From Helochares maculicollis (lineage: Eukaryota; Arthropoda; Insecta; Coleoptera; Hydrophilidae): a DNA stretch of 43,990 bases. The notes under the pieces are model-generated. The model had not been told where the DNA came from and did not search any database. It saw only the letters and a list, made by a program, of their open reading frames with translations. Positions 1-10,241 of the stretch are shown here, piece by piece; position 1 is the first letter of the stretch, and every line of letters begins with the position of its first letter. The position numbers and the translations under genes were made by a program. The stretch lies in contig JAWQRO010000295.1 of the NCBI GenBank assembly GCA_033557835.1, positions 1 through 43,990 of the forward strand, written 5' to 3'.

Positions 1-10
1 TATATATATA

Positions 11-1320
11 ACAGATGTGTTCAAAAAGTATCGCGAATTTTGTATTTTTTCAAAAATTATTTACTTATTCGTGAATATCTATTATGCCCCCTTCAAAATA
101 ATAATCTCCATGAGATATTATACACTTATGCCAACGTTTTTCCCAATATTCGAAGCACTTGAAAAATCATTTTCCGTTATCTTGTTCAGCTCCTCCTTCG
201 ATGCCATTTTTATTTCGTCAATATTAGCGTAGCGTCGTCCTTTCATAGGCCTCTTTAGTTTCGGGAACAAGAAAAAGTCACAGGGGGCCAGATTTGGGGA
301 ATATGGTGGCTGTGGCATCATTAGTGTGTTGTTTTTGGCCAAAAAGTCGCGCACAAGCAACGATGTGTGAGCAGAGGCCTTATCATGGTCCAAACACCAA
401 TTTTTGTCCTTCCACAAATCCGGGCGTTTCTGGCGGATTGCTTCACGCAAATTGCGCATAACTTGCAGGTAATATTCCTTTTGACCGTTCTACCTTGTGG
501 CAAGAACTCACGATGCACCACGCCCCTGCAATCGAAGAAATCGGTAAGCAACATTTTCACAGTTGACCGAACTTGGCGCGCTTTGTTCGGTCTTGGTTCG
601 TGCGGCAGCTTCCATTGAGATGATTGAGCTTTGCTTTCCACGTCATAACCGTAAACCCACGATTCGTCACCAGTTATGACCATCTGGAGCAAATTTGGGT
701 CGTCGCGGACAGAGTCCAACAGCTCATTAACAATTTTCATGCAAAGCTATTTTTGGTCGAAATTGAGCAATTTCGGTACGAATTTCGCGGCGACCCGTCT
801 CATGCCCAAATCATTGATAAAAATCGAATGGCACCAGCCAATCGATATGTCTAGGTCCTCAGCAACTTCTCTAACGGTGATTCGACGATTGGCCAATACC
901 ATTTTCTTCACTTCATCAATTTTTTCGTCTGTTGTTGAAGTGTTCGGGCGTCCGGCACGCTCTTCGTCGTTCACATCTTCTCGGCCTTCTGAGAACATTA
1001 TGTACCACCGATAAACGTTGCTTCGGTCCTAGATAGCTTCTCCATATGCCACAGTCGGCATTCGAAATGCATCTGCGCACTTAATTTCGTTTTTCACACA
1101 AAATTTGATCCATTTTTTTGAATAGGTAAAAATCGAAGACAAGCCAAAACACGTCCAAGCAAAGCAGCTGTCAACAATTAACTGAACATTAAAAATGTCC
1201 GAACTTGTCGGTATAAGTGAGAGACATGAGTACCAACATAACGCCACAAAAAAAATCGAAATTCGAATATACGTAACCCGCGAAAATTCAAAATTCGCGA
1301 TACTTATTGAACACACCTCG
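11..1320 (-). mobile_element. mariner element, copy 1, both ends present
   Basis: The two ends are inverted repeats: the left end holds GTGTTCAAAAAGTATCGCGA, and the right end, read on the other strand, differs from it at one base (A to T). The repeats begin after TA at 9-10 and before TA at 1321-1322, the usual mariner target duplication. The 1310-bp length is normal for the family. A broken transposase lies inside on the minus strand. The same family recurs at 5298-6560. Confidence 0.93.
118..1070 (-). pseudogene. mariner (DD34D) transposase, broken
   Basis: Fragments in several frames together cover a mariner transposase. An N-terminal helix-turn-helix part (about 1070-745) contains NRRITVREVAEDLDIS and ends at an in-frame TAG after FDQK. 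A middle part has the first catalytic Asp in VITGDESWVYGYD. A C-terminal part has the second Asp in LDHDKASAHTS and the third in APCDFFLFPKLK, 34 residues later, the DD34D spacing of mariner. Stops and frameshifts make it non-functional. The TAG after FDQK is also present in the second copy. Confidence 0.9.
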
Positions 1321-1330
1321 TATATATAAG

Positions 1331-1975
1331 AAAGTGTCCTGATTGACTCATCAAAGGTCAGCTCAAACCACTAAAACCGAAGACAATGAAATTTCTTAGA
1401 CGCATTGCCTTTATGAAATAGGCAACAATAAGGAACAAATTTCTCAAATTCTATTTCTATGACAGTAAAAACTAGGGGTTGAATGTTTTTTAACGAGCCT
1501 TATATCTCAAAAACTAAAAATGATTCAGCAATTTTCAAAATTTTTATTCTCGAAAAGGTAGGTCGAGGGCTAAATAATTTTCTGTTTTGCAGGTACATAT
1601 ACCTCGAAAACTTGTGATTCTATGGATGAGAACTCAATTATGTTTGTATATCTATGATTGCTGAGAAATACATGGTGCCTCTTTTGATAAAATTTGCCTC
1701 ATATTGGGGAAAAGGGTGATTTAATAGAAGTATCAGTTTGTCAACACCGTTTATGCTTCAGATGAGAAAATTGAGCTTAAGACCCTTCTTCAAAACGAAA
1801 AAAACTGTACCCTCCAGCCTTTTTTAATTTAATTAAAAATTGGGTTAACGGATGATAGTTTTTTTAGTAAAAGAACCTGTAATTTATTACAAGCCGTTGA
1901 TTGTAGTAACGAGAATATGGAATGCGGATGCCCCTTTAAAAATAATCAGACAAGTATTTTTTCATTTTGCAGTCA
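1331..1975. repeat. dispersed non-coding repeat, copy 1
   Basis: This stretch is homologous, with many substitutions and small gaps, to 34337-34880. Shared landmarks in the same order are 'cattgcctttatg', 'atctcaaaaacta' or 'acctcaaaaacca', 'tcaattatgtttgta' or 'tcgattatgtttgta', 'ggtggtttaat' or 'gggtgatttaat', and 'tttatgct'. No open reading frame is kept, so this is a non-autonomous or untranslated repeat. It begins just beyond mariner copy 1. Confidence 0.75.
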
Positions 1976-2675
1976 TTTAATTCAGGAGGCGTGACGGGAT
2001 TTGTAGTAATTTAAATTTAATTTAATTTAAAGTTCAATAAAAAGGACGTCTCACAACCACATATGTCAGTTTATTTGCTTCTCAAGATTTTAAAATTGTG
2101 AAATGTTCAATAAAATGTATGTGGCTGCACTTAAAGTACCAAAAAACTTAATTTGGCGAATTTTACTCACCATAATGGGTAATATAACATAAAACAATCC
2201 CGCAATGCCTTTTAGCTTAAGGTATGCACAGAATGTCCTTAAATCTATGGTCTCATAATGTTGATTAAAAATACAATAAAATCAGGAAAAATACAGGACT
2301 GAAATGTCTTAATATGCTGCCAAAAATTATATTAAATATAATAGGACTAATTTCTTGCAAATTGTTTATAAATTTGTGTAGAATTTGGTCCCTTGGCATT
2401 ACTAAGCCTTGGGCCCCCAAAACGCTAGATTCGGCACTGAACATAGCCAAATAAATAATGAATAGAACAGAGAAACAAAAGTTATGATCAAAAATATGCA
2501 TCATAACTTTTCTCATGTCGCAATTATTCAAGACATTAAATCTATTATATTTAGATAAGTTTTTGGTATCTATAGAATCACCTAATATTTTTTGTTTTTA
2601 ATAGGTGGCTTAATTACAAGACCACTTTCTACATTTGCAATTGCGGATTTTTTAAAGAACATTTCTTGATTTCAG
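1976..2675. other. AT-rich intron/intergenic stretch
   Basis: No gene is supported here. It lies upstream of a splice acceptor (atttcttgatttcag) at 2661-2675, so it is probably the last intron of the + strand gene that ends at 2887. Positions 2393-2441 resemble the end of a hAT-type element (run of G/C and a terminal CACTG), but no matching second end was found. Confidence 0.4.
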
Positions 2676-2887
2676 GTGAACGAATATGCGTGAGATGCGA
2701 ATCGGAGGCCCTGAGAAAAAATCTAGGGTGGCGTTGCCAAGGGCACGGGGTCGCCGGACGGATCACCAGATGGAGCGCCCTGTCGGCTCCCCATTGCCAC
2801 GGAAAATGGCTGAGGGCGCAACCTAATGCAGACCGGACTTGCTCAGCCAAGAATTGCCACCAAGAATCTGCCTTCATATTCGTATAG
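2676..2887 (+). CDS. terminal exon of a cysteine-rich, probably secreted protein (unrecognised)
   Basis: A clear 3' splice acceptor with a pyrimidine-rich tract ending in CAG stands directly before 2676. The exon contributes two bases to a split codon and then 69 codons to a TAG at 2885-2887. The peptide begins ERICVRCESEALRKNLGWRC and contains eight cysteines, with GHG, SAPHCHGKW and a C-terminal FIFV. Base composition is far more GC-rich than the flanks, typical of a constrained exon here. An AATAAA follows at 2954-2959. The earlier exons are off the left edge or not identifiable. I do not recognise the family; the cysteine density suggests an extracellular protein. A minus-strand frame over the same bases has no splice support. 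Confidence 0.6.
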
Positions 2888-2953
2888 AACAACCGTACTC
2901 AAAAAAAGCAAACTCACCACAACAAAACAACTAAAACAAAACAAGCAAACCAA

Positions 2954-2959
2954 AATAAA
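2954..2959 (+). terminator. candidate polyadenylation signal AATAAA
   Basis: A canonical AATAAA 67 bp after the stop codon of the cysteine-rich terminal exon. Further AATAAA motifs occur downstream in this A-rich stretch, so which is used is uncertain. Confidence 0.4.
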
Positions 2960-4230
2960 AACATGAAACAAATCCCTACACAAATATCAGACTAACAAAA
3001 AACAAAATATTAAACAAAAGTATCAAACAAAAGCTGGATTATGGAACATTGGGGTGATGAGGAACAATCCAAAAAAAACAAACAAACAAAACGATACATA
3101 TTTTTCAATCTATATAGGATTAACGAAGACAGTTTTTTATTTAGTTCAGTAGAGGACCTAACCCAACCTAACCTTAGCCTAAAGTTTACTTTAAGTTTCC
3201 GACAATAACATATATCATAGTAGATACAGAATGAAACACAAAATATATCAGAATTTTTCTTGCAAATCACACTACGAGAAGTGTGCAATAGCCATGCATC
3301 TTCGTTTCTGTTATTATTAGTGTTTTTTCTAACCAATTCTAATCTATAAAATAGTGAGTAGTATTTAAGTGCGTGATTTTCTTTCTAATCGATTACTTAT
3401 TATATATATAAATTGTATGAATAACACTAAAAAGAGAAAAATGACAAAAAAAATGTAATGATGATATCGATAATTATTGTAAATAACCGCAATTTATTAT
3501 TAAGGTACCAACCGCAACAAAAACAAGAGCAAAATTGAGATGAGAAATTACTAACAATAAAAATTAAACTAAAGTAATAATAATTAAAAAAATGTAGGTG
3601 ATTGTAAGTACGATTTGTATACCCTATATATTTTGTCAAACATATCAATAATAATGCAATTATTACATGATTATGTGATTTGTTAAATAAAGAAAAAATA
3701 ATAATAAATATTATAAAATCAACTCTCCCAACTTATTTTCCTATTTACATTCGATTATTCTGTTTTCTATGTCTATCCATTTTGCATTATTTTTATCATA
3801 GTTATTTAGTCTGTATATAAATAAGGTTTCGGTTTCTTCTATAATTATTTATCATATTCAAATTTTGTGCAAATCTTCTCTTTTGATTGATTAATTTTCC
3901 TCTAAACATTTCTACGGTTTTATCATATTATATAAATTTATAAATATCTATTTCATATGTTTTTCTCTTTAACACGTTTTATTTTTAATCGACCTCTCTG
4001 CTCGTTTTCTCCCTCCGAGCAGAACGGAGTGACAATACAGGAAACAGACTATTCATTAAAAAGTTTTGTTAGAAAATGTGTAGTTTTTTAGCAATATTTT
4101 TGGCTGAGATGCTGCAAAATGAAGAATTACCGTAAATAATGTACTTATGCATAGTTTTAGTTTGATTATGGAACCAAAAATTAGCAACAATTGTCATAGC
4201 TTGAAAATAACTATCATCTTTTAATATTAC
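2960..4230. other. AT-rich 3' flank, no gene seen
   Basis: The sequence is strongly A/T biased with poly-A and poly-T runs and only short chance frames. The one distinctive item is a short telomere-like CCTAA string at 3157-3173. Confidence 0.5.
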
Positions 4231-4234
4231 AGTG

Positions 4235-4310
4235 AACCTAATAGCTCAGTCGTCAAGAAGCTCCGTTCGCAATGCCAAAGTCCGGCATTCGAGTCTGCCC
4301 CAACGTTTTA
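4235..4310 (+). repeat. tRNA-derived (SINE-like) segment
   Basis: An RNA polymerase III A-box-like TAGCTCAGTCGTCA (4242-4255) is followed about 43 bp later by a B-box-like GGCATTCGAGTCT (4284-4296), the spacing of a tRNA. The D-arm pairing AGCT/AGCT is visible, but anticodon and acceptor stems do not pair, so it is not a functional tRNA. A SINE head or tRNA pseudogene fits best. Confidence 0.45.
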
Positions 4311-4575
4311 CGTTTTTTGCTACAAACGATTTTAAATACTATTTCTGATTGTGGTGGGAATAAAAAATTAATAATTTACTACATAGGAAATATTAAGCGT
4401 TATTATAAAATTATAGTATTAGGGTACAAAATATTAGTTTTGAAAAATAATATTTGACGACTGAGATTTTGCTAAATTACAAACATGCATAAAGAGACTT
4501 CCCTTTACACCATTTGCTTCTTCTTCTTTTTTAGTTGGCGTAGATTCTCAACTTGCCGGTTTCGCTTGTTAGATT

Positions 4576-4695
4576 ATGAATTCATACTTTAAAATTAAAC
4601 TTTTATGCAAGTTATCAGCGTTCAATATTTCAATGATGAACTCACATTTTAAAATTGAAATATTCGCAAAAGGTGTTTCAAGCGTTCAATACTAC
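4576..4695. repeat. tandem dimer of a ~60-bp unit
   Basis: Two diverged head-to-tail units (4576-4635 and 4636-4695) share atgaa(t/c)tca(t/c)a(t/c)ttttaaaatt and agcgttcaata. A related dimer with a shorter unit lies at 30872-30955 and includes the same 'gcaaaaggtgttt' segment. Confidence 0.6.
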
Positions 4696-5184
4696 AGACT
4701 ACTTAAGAGTTTATATATTTATTTAAATACAAGGTATTGTACATTACATAAAGTAATATTAAAAATATTTCGTTTAGATATGTACTGAAAAAGAATTGAA
4801 TATTCTCTATGAACATATTAATGTGTTGAATTGAAGCATATGTAAATTATGAAAATAGAAACCTTTGCTTTTATTTTTGAAACACGTGGTGTTTGTAGTT
4901 TTATTATTAATCGTAGGTACTTTTAAGCTGAACACATTTATACGGGAATGTTGAGTGGAGACACTTTTTTGGGTTGTGTCACCGCATCCAACCATCATTA
5001 AAATGTCAGTTCTTTCTTTTACTATTTAGTCCGCCATAGTTTGTAACTTGCGGGTTACACAACAAATTCACAGATTTGTAGAAAATGGCAGCTTTTTGGC
5101 AACAATAATTTATTTTTCAAAGCTGGCTTGATTAAGTGCAGTTAATATGTTGTGACATTATAAACGTTAATCTATCTCAATTTT
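4696..5184. other. AT-rich stretch, nothing recognised
   Basis: No coding frame, element end or structured repeat is supported. It lies between the 60-bp dimer repeat and the hairpin-repeat fragment. Confidence 0.4.
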
Positions 5185-5297
5185 TCCATTCCCATATTAC
5201 TGAGCAAAGTATAGTGGTTCGATTATGAAAGAATTAGATCTCGAGATTTTGACGGATCTTCACGTTTTAACAGTCTCTGAACCCATTTTAACCATTT
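5185..5297 (+). repeat. fragment of hairpin/TG-linked dispersed repeat, fused to mariner copy 2
   Basis: The stretch attatgaaa...ctcgagattttgacggatc...ttttaaccatttttggc matches the repeat at 17741-17960 and 30262-30460, with related sequence at 28400. Its hairpin arms are largely eroded (cccatattactgagcaaagtatagt). The match stops abruptly at about 5297, where mariner sequence starts, so this is a rearranged junction. Confidence 0.65.
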
Positions 5298-6326
5298 TTG
5301 GCGTATATCTATTTTGTCCGCTTCAAAGTAATCCCCATGAGATAATGTACACTTGTGCCAACGTTTTTTCCAATCTTCGAAGCACTTAAAAAAATCATTT
5401 TCATTTATCTTGTTCAGCTCGTCCTTCGATGCCATCTTTATCTCGTCAATATTAGCGTAGCGTCGTCCTTTCATGGGCCTCTTTAGTTTTGGGAACAAGA
5501 AAATCTCACAAGGGGGCAGATCTGGAGAATATGATGGCTGTGGCATTATTAGTGTGTTGTTTTTGGCCAAAAAGTCGCACACAAGTAACGAAGTGTGTGC
5601 AGGGGCGTTATCGTGGTGCAAAAGCCAATTTTTGTTCTTCCACAAATCCGGGCGTTTCTGGCGGATTGCTTCACGCAAATTGCGCATAACTTGCAAGTAA
5701 TATTCCTTATTGACCGTTCTACCTTGTGGCAAGAACTCATGATGCACCACGCCCCTGCAATCGAAGAAAACGGTAAGCAAAACTTTCACAGTCGACCAAA
5801 CTTGGCGCGCTTTTTTCGGTCTTGGTTCGTGCAGCAGCTTCCATTGAGATGATTGAGCTTTGCTTTCCACGTCATAACCATAAGCCCACTATTCGTCACC
5901 AGTTATGACCCTCTGGAGCAAATTTGGGTCGTCGCGGACAGAGTCCAACAGCTCGTTAGCAATTTTCATGCGAAGCTATTTTTGGTCGAAATTGAGCAAT
6001 TTTGGTACGATTTTCGCGGCGACCCGTCTCATGCCCAAATCATTGATAAAAATCGAATGGCATGAGCCAATCGATATGTCTAGGTCCTCAGCAACTTCTC
6101 TAACGGTGATTCGACGATTGGCCAATACCACTTTTTTCAGTTCATCAATTTTTACGTCTGTTGTTGAAGTGCTCGGGCGTCCGGCACGATCTTCGTCGTT
6201 CACATCTTCTCGGCCTTCTGAGAACATTTTGTACCACCAATAAGCGTTGCTTCGGTCCAAGGTAGCTTCTCCGTATGCCACAGTCAACATTCGGAATGCA
6301 TCCGCGCACTTAATTTCGTTTTTCAC
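5223..6326 (-). pseudogene. mariner transposase with foreign C-terminus
   Basis: The N-terminal part (6326-5976) includes AFRMLTVAYGEATLDRSNAY and the helix-turn-helix ANRRITVREVAEDL. It ends at the TAG after FDQK that copy 1 also has. A second stop replaces Ser in GDE*WAYGYD. After that, 215 codons are open: WLLHHDNAPAHTS carries the second catalytic Asp, but the third is Glu (LPPCEIFLFPKLK). The frame then runs past the mariner end into the adjoining repeat for about 30 residues and stops at 5223. It is inactive because of the stops and the altered catalytic residue. Confidence 0.9.
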
Positions 6327-6560
6327 ACAAAATTTGATAAAAGTTCTTTGATCATTTTTTTAATAAGGTAAAAATCGAAAACGAGTCAAAACACGTGCAA
6401 GGAAAGCAGCTGTCAACAATTAACTGAACAATTAAAATGGCCGAACTTGTCGGTATAAGTGAGAGACATGAGTACCAACATAACGCCACAAAAAATCGAA
6501 ATTCGAATATACGTAGCCGGCGAAAATTCAAAATTCGCGATACTTATTGAGCAAACCTCG
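5298..6560 (-). mobile_element. mariner element, copy 2, truncated at the transposase 3' side
   Basis: It is close in sequence to mariner copy 1 over nearly the whole element. The right inverted repeat is intact and is followed by TA at 6561-6562. The left repeat and last codons are missing, replaced at about 5297 by a different dispersed repeat. It has the same orientation as copy 1. Confidence 0.9.
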
Positions 6561-6759
6561 TACAAATTGTAAACATTTCATGTCTAGTGGTCCTTGGTGT
6601 AAATCATTTACAAAATTATAAAACATTGCTAAACACTGTAAAATAGAATATAAAAAGTTGTTGTAAATTGGAGAATCAAAAGCTTTCAAAAATTTAAAGA
6701 TACATTACTCTCTTCGAATCAAAATTTTCTATCTATAGTTTCAATATCTTCCTTTAACT

Positions 6760-9259
6760 CAGTCTTTCTCAAAACGGGCGATAACGACCCCTTGTTGGCA
6801 TTGGAAACCTAGAAGGGGGGCATTTAGGAGCCCAGAAAAAAATGGGGGGTGTTGGCGTAGTGTAGTGAGGCGCTGGTTGATTTGTAATTTCATTTGGTTT
6901 ATATTTTAAATTTCACTAAAATTAAAACCTACATACTACTCAATATCGAATAATTAGTTTACATTTCTAACCTTGTATGATGGTATAAAATCTTAAAATT
7001 CTTAACATTGATTTCGAAGGACACACCGTATGCAATCAAGTTGTAACAAGTTACTGTTAAATAACGCTATTAGTGTAATCCGGTAGCAATCGGCTATTTC
7101 ATCGATACTTGTCCTAACTTGACCAGTACGATTGAGCGTCGAAACGGACAAACAAGTTGTGCGTGCTGTATTTAAATTCTATATAAAAGCTCGTAATATT
7201 TCTTATATTTTCTTTGGTGGTTTCGCGCGCTATCTTTAAACAAGTTTTTAAGTTGAACACTTTATTTACATATTTTTGAAAACAAAGCCATGTCGGAAGC
7301 AAAAAAGAAGAAATGGCAATGCAGCACAGAATATATTAAATATGGATTCATAGAAAATTCGACAAATCCATCTTTGTCTTTGTACCTTCTTTGTTCAAAA
7401 ACATTTTTCAAACGAAGCGATGAACCCTTCAAGACTTCAAGATCATTTGAATAAAATGCATTCAGATAAGAAGGACAAAAATGTAGCCTATTTTCAAGAT
7501 CTGGAAAAGAAGCATAATGCTCAGCCAAGTGTATCGAAACTTTTTTCGGTGGCTGCTAAGCAAGAAGATGACGGACTTTGAGCTTCATACAATATCTCTT
7601 TATTAATTGCTCAAACAGGTAAACCACACACACCATCAGAGACATGTTAATTTTGCCGGCAATAAAAGAAGTTATAACTACTGTGCTTCATAAACCGGCG
7701 GCAGATATAATTCGAAAAAAATCCTTTGAGCAATAGTTCTGTGTAAAGACGAATTGATGAAATGGCTGAAAACATTGAAGAGTCATTGTGCAATCATCAG
7801 AAGATCAAATTTCAACTCAGTTGGATAAGTCCACTTTACCAACTAATGAAGCTAGAAATTTAAAGACAAACACAAAGGGAGAAACCGTATTTAAAACACT
7901 GGAAAAGTTTTGAGATGAAAAAGAAATTCCCTTGAAGAATATTGTATCAGCTGCTACAGATTGTGCTCCAGCTATGACGAGGTGTCAAAAAAGCTTCATA
8001 TCGTACTTAATAAAATAAAATTTCTGATGTACTTGCTGTACATTGCGATATGCATCGACAATATTTAGTTACTAGAAATTTAAGTGAACGACTGTTTCAA
8101 TCATTGCAACATGTCATCAGAGCAGATAAAATTCGAAACAGCTCTTTAAAGATTATTTAATCAGTTTTGTGTTGCTAATGATGAAGATTTCAACAGATTG
8201 ATCTTTCACACAGAAGTGCGTTGGCCATCAAAAGGAAATTGCCTGATTCGATTTTACAATCTGTTTGACTCTGTTAGAGTTCTTGGAAAATAAAGACACA
8301 AGAATCGCGCGACAATCTCATTCCATCAAAGAATGATATCGCATAACTGACAGACTTTTATACATTCCTTAATGATATCAATCTCCAACTTCAAGGCGAT
8401 GATTTGAACTTAATAAAAAGAAAAATGTCGTCGCTGCTTTCGTAGCCAAGCTGCTCTTACACAAGAAGAATAGCGGCAGACGTGAGTTTCATAATTTTCC
8501 CAATTTATCAGTATCCTGCAACAACGGACGACTTGCTCCTCTACTGCCAATATTTGGGAAATCTTTACAGTGATTTTACTGAAAGATTCCAGGACATTTT
8601 AAAATTGGAAATACTAGATTGAGTGTTAGATCCTTTTTCAAATGTCAACATAGCAATATCACCCCCACTGGAAGAAGAACTTATAGAACTGACAACGAAC
8701 GAGGAAAGAAAAATCAAATTCAAAAATTGCTACCAACAATGTTGGCTATAAAACTCAATTCCGTAGTTGTACCTTGGATTGTGGTCGATCGTTCAACGAT
8801 TTTTGATAACATTCCCATCGTCATTTTTATGTGAACGTAGATTTAGTGCTGTGACAACGCTGCTTACTAAAAAGAGAAATTGTTTGCATGTTACCAAACG
8901 CGGCGACTTACGACTGTTTTTCAGTAAAATCGAACCTAAAATCAATAACTTGGATCTCATTGGATTAGTTTTAAAACTAACATTGATTATCTATCTATAT
9001 TGTTTCTTTTAATTTTATTAAAATATATTTTTAATATTAAAAAGTTGCGTTTTAATTGCTCTCACTGGTAAAAATTTCTAGTTTAGAATGTAAGTTTAAA
9101 CTTAAACCAGAACCGACTAATATAGCACACTATAACTAAATTAATGAAAGTAATGAAATTGTGGTTTTTAATTTTTAGAAGTGTATAAGAAATGTGATGC
9201 GCTGAAAAATAATTGATTTTCAAAGGGGGCGGTAAAAGAAATAAGTTTGTTAATCTCTG
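6760..9259 (+). mobile_element. hAT element with perfect 8-bp target duplication
   Basis: CTTTAACT at 6752-6759 is repeated exactly at 9260-9267. The element between begins CAGTCTTTCTCAAAACGGGC and ends in CTCTG. The ends share a terminal CAG and GC-rich subterminal blocks (acgacccc on the left, gggggcgg on the right), as in ZBED/SCAND3-type hATs. Length is 2500 bp. The transposase inside is in the + orientation and broken. Confidence 0.9.
7290..8990 (+). pseudogene. hAT transposase (ZBED5/SCAND3-like), broken
   Basis: Translation in shifting frames gives a nearly complete hAT transposase. It opens with MSEAKKKKWQCSTEYIKYGF and a degenerate zinc finger (LLCSKTF... RLQDHLNKMH). A core follows with LDKSTLPTNEA, IVSAATD and HRQYLVTRNLSERLFQSLQH. 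The C-terminal dimerisation region includes FPSSFLCERRFSAVTTLLTK and KRGDLRLFFSKIEPKINNL. Stops and frameshifts occur throughout, so no full protein is made. The similarity is to domesticated ZBED/SCAND3-type genes, but the decay and the flanking target duplication indicate a dead transposon. Confidence 0.88.
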
Positions 9260-9267
9260 CTTTAACT

Positions 9268-10060
9268 CTTTAACCGCCACACCTCAGCCAATCCACATGG
9301 GATATTTCATAACCCCATGCTGAAAATTTTAATTGTACTAGAGATATTGGTGTTTTAAGACTTCTAACCAATTGTGAAAATCTAAACATTCAGCGAAAAT
9401 GGCATTTTTCAAGAACAAATCATTACTCCACCATTTTTCAATACTAAGGGCTATATAAACCATAAAAATTAACAGTATTTGCCGATCACTAAAAAAAAAT
9501 TTTAAAATTACTGGGGGGACAAAATTAACAAATAATCCATCATAAAATTGCTTTTTGTGGAAAGTGGAAAAAAATGTATATGTAAAAAAAACATGTTGAA
9601 TTCTACCAGGCAATCAATCAAACAAAACAATCTATTCCATTTCTTTCTCACATGTAAACACATACATTTTTTTAGTGCTCTCTAGGAATCAAAATCTTAA
9701 CTTTCAATACCTTCCTTTAATTATAGTTGATATAGCAAAATAGGCAAATTGATAGCTTGCAGAATAAATGAAAAATGCGCACAATAGTTAAATGTTATTT
9801 ATTATTGAAAATATACATATAAAACAACTTTCAACCTTCCAATTGTGTTTACTATTAAAACTAATACGCAAAAAAATACACATGAGCTCATGGAAATCTG
9901 CATGTATGTTAACAAAAGCGAACTGACAAGTTTCAACGATAATGAAAGTAAACAATAGTTAAAATATGAGAGCAAGGTAACACAAAGGTGCTTCCTTTGC
10001 AATTATCTCGTCATTCTCGACACTTTACATGTTTTTTCTTGCATCATTATTAAACAAGAG
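9268..10060. other. AT-rich stretch upstream of the peptide gene
   Basis: No gene is supported; frames here begin at chance codons. Positions 9684-9722 (gaatcaaaatc...cttcctttaatt) resemble 6715-6759, the left flank of the hAT, so the hAT seems to have inserted into a locally repeated sequence. Confidence 0.4.
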
Positions 10061-10062
10061 GG

Positions 10063-10070
10063 TATAAAAA
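10063..10070 (+). promoter_or_regulatory. TATA box of the small secreted-peptide gene
   Basis: TATAAAAA in a 'gggtataaaaacag' context lies 172 bp before the ATG of the peptide. A start site about 30 bp downstream would give a roughly 145-nt leader containing a short repeated motif. A strong TATA box suggests inducible or tissue-restricted expression; that is inference. Confidence 0.6.
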
Positions 10071-10121
10071 CAGAGTTTTCCGCTAAACGATAACTCGTTC
10101 AAAAGTAAGAGTGACTGAGTA

Positions 10122-10195
10122 ATCAGTGTAAACCAAAAACTACAATCAGGGTAAGCCAAAAAATATATAAGCAGTGAAAGCCAAAAAAGGGCATT
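10122..10195 (+). repeat. three tandem copies of a ~24-bp leader motif
   Basis: CAGTGTAAACCAAAAA, CAGGGTAAGCCAAAAAA and CAGTGAAAGCCAAAAAA follow each other at 23-25 bp spacing between the TATA box and the ATG. Their place in the predicted 5' untranslated region is suggestive, but a function is not shown. Confidence 0.6.
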
Positions 10196-10241
10196 TTTAT
10201 TCTGAAAAAGCAGCAATTTTAAACGTACCTTGAATAAAATA

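Noticed and set aside
2393..2441. Possible hAT terminus (G/C run and CACTG)
   Set aside because: No second terminus, target duplication or transposase nearby could be matched.
2629..2892. Minus-strand frame opposite the cysteine-rich terminal exon
   Set aside because: There is no splice site or start context, and composition is explained by the + strand exon, which has an acceptor and an AATAAA.
9338..9613. 91-codon minus-strand frame
   Set aside because: AT-rich, hydrophobic by composition only, without start context, splice sites or motif.
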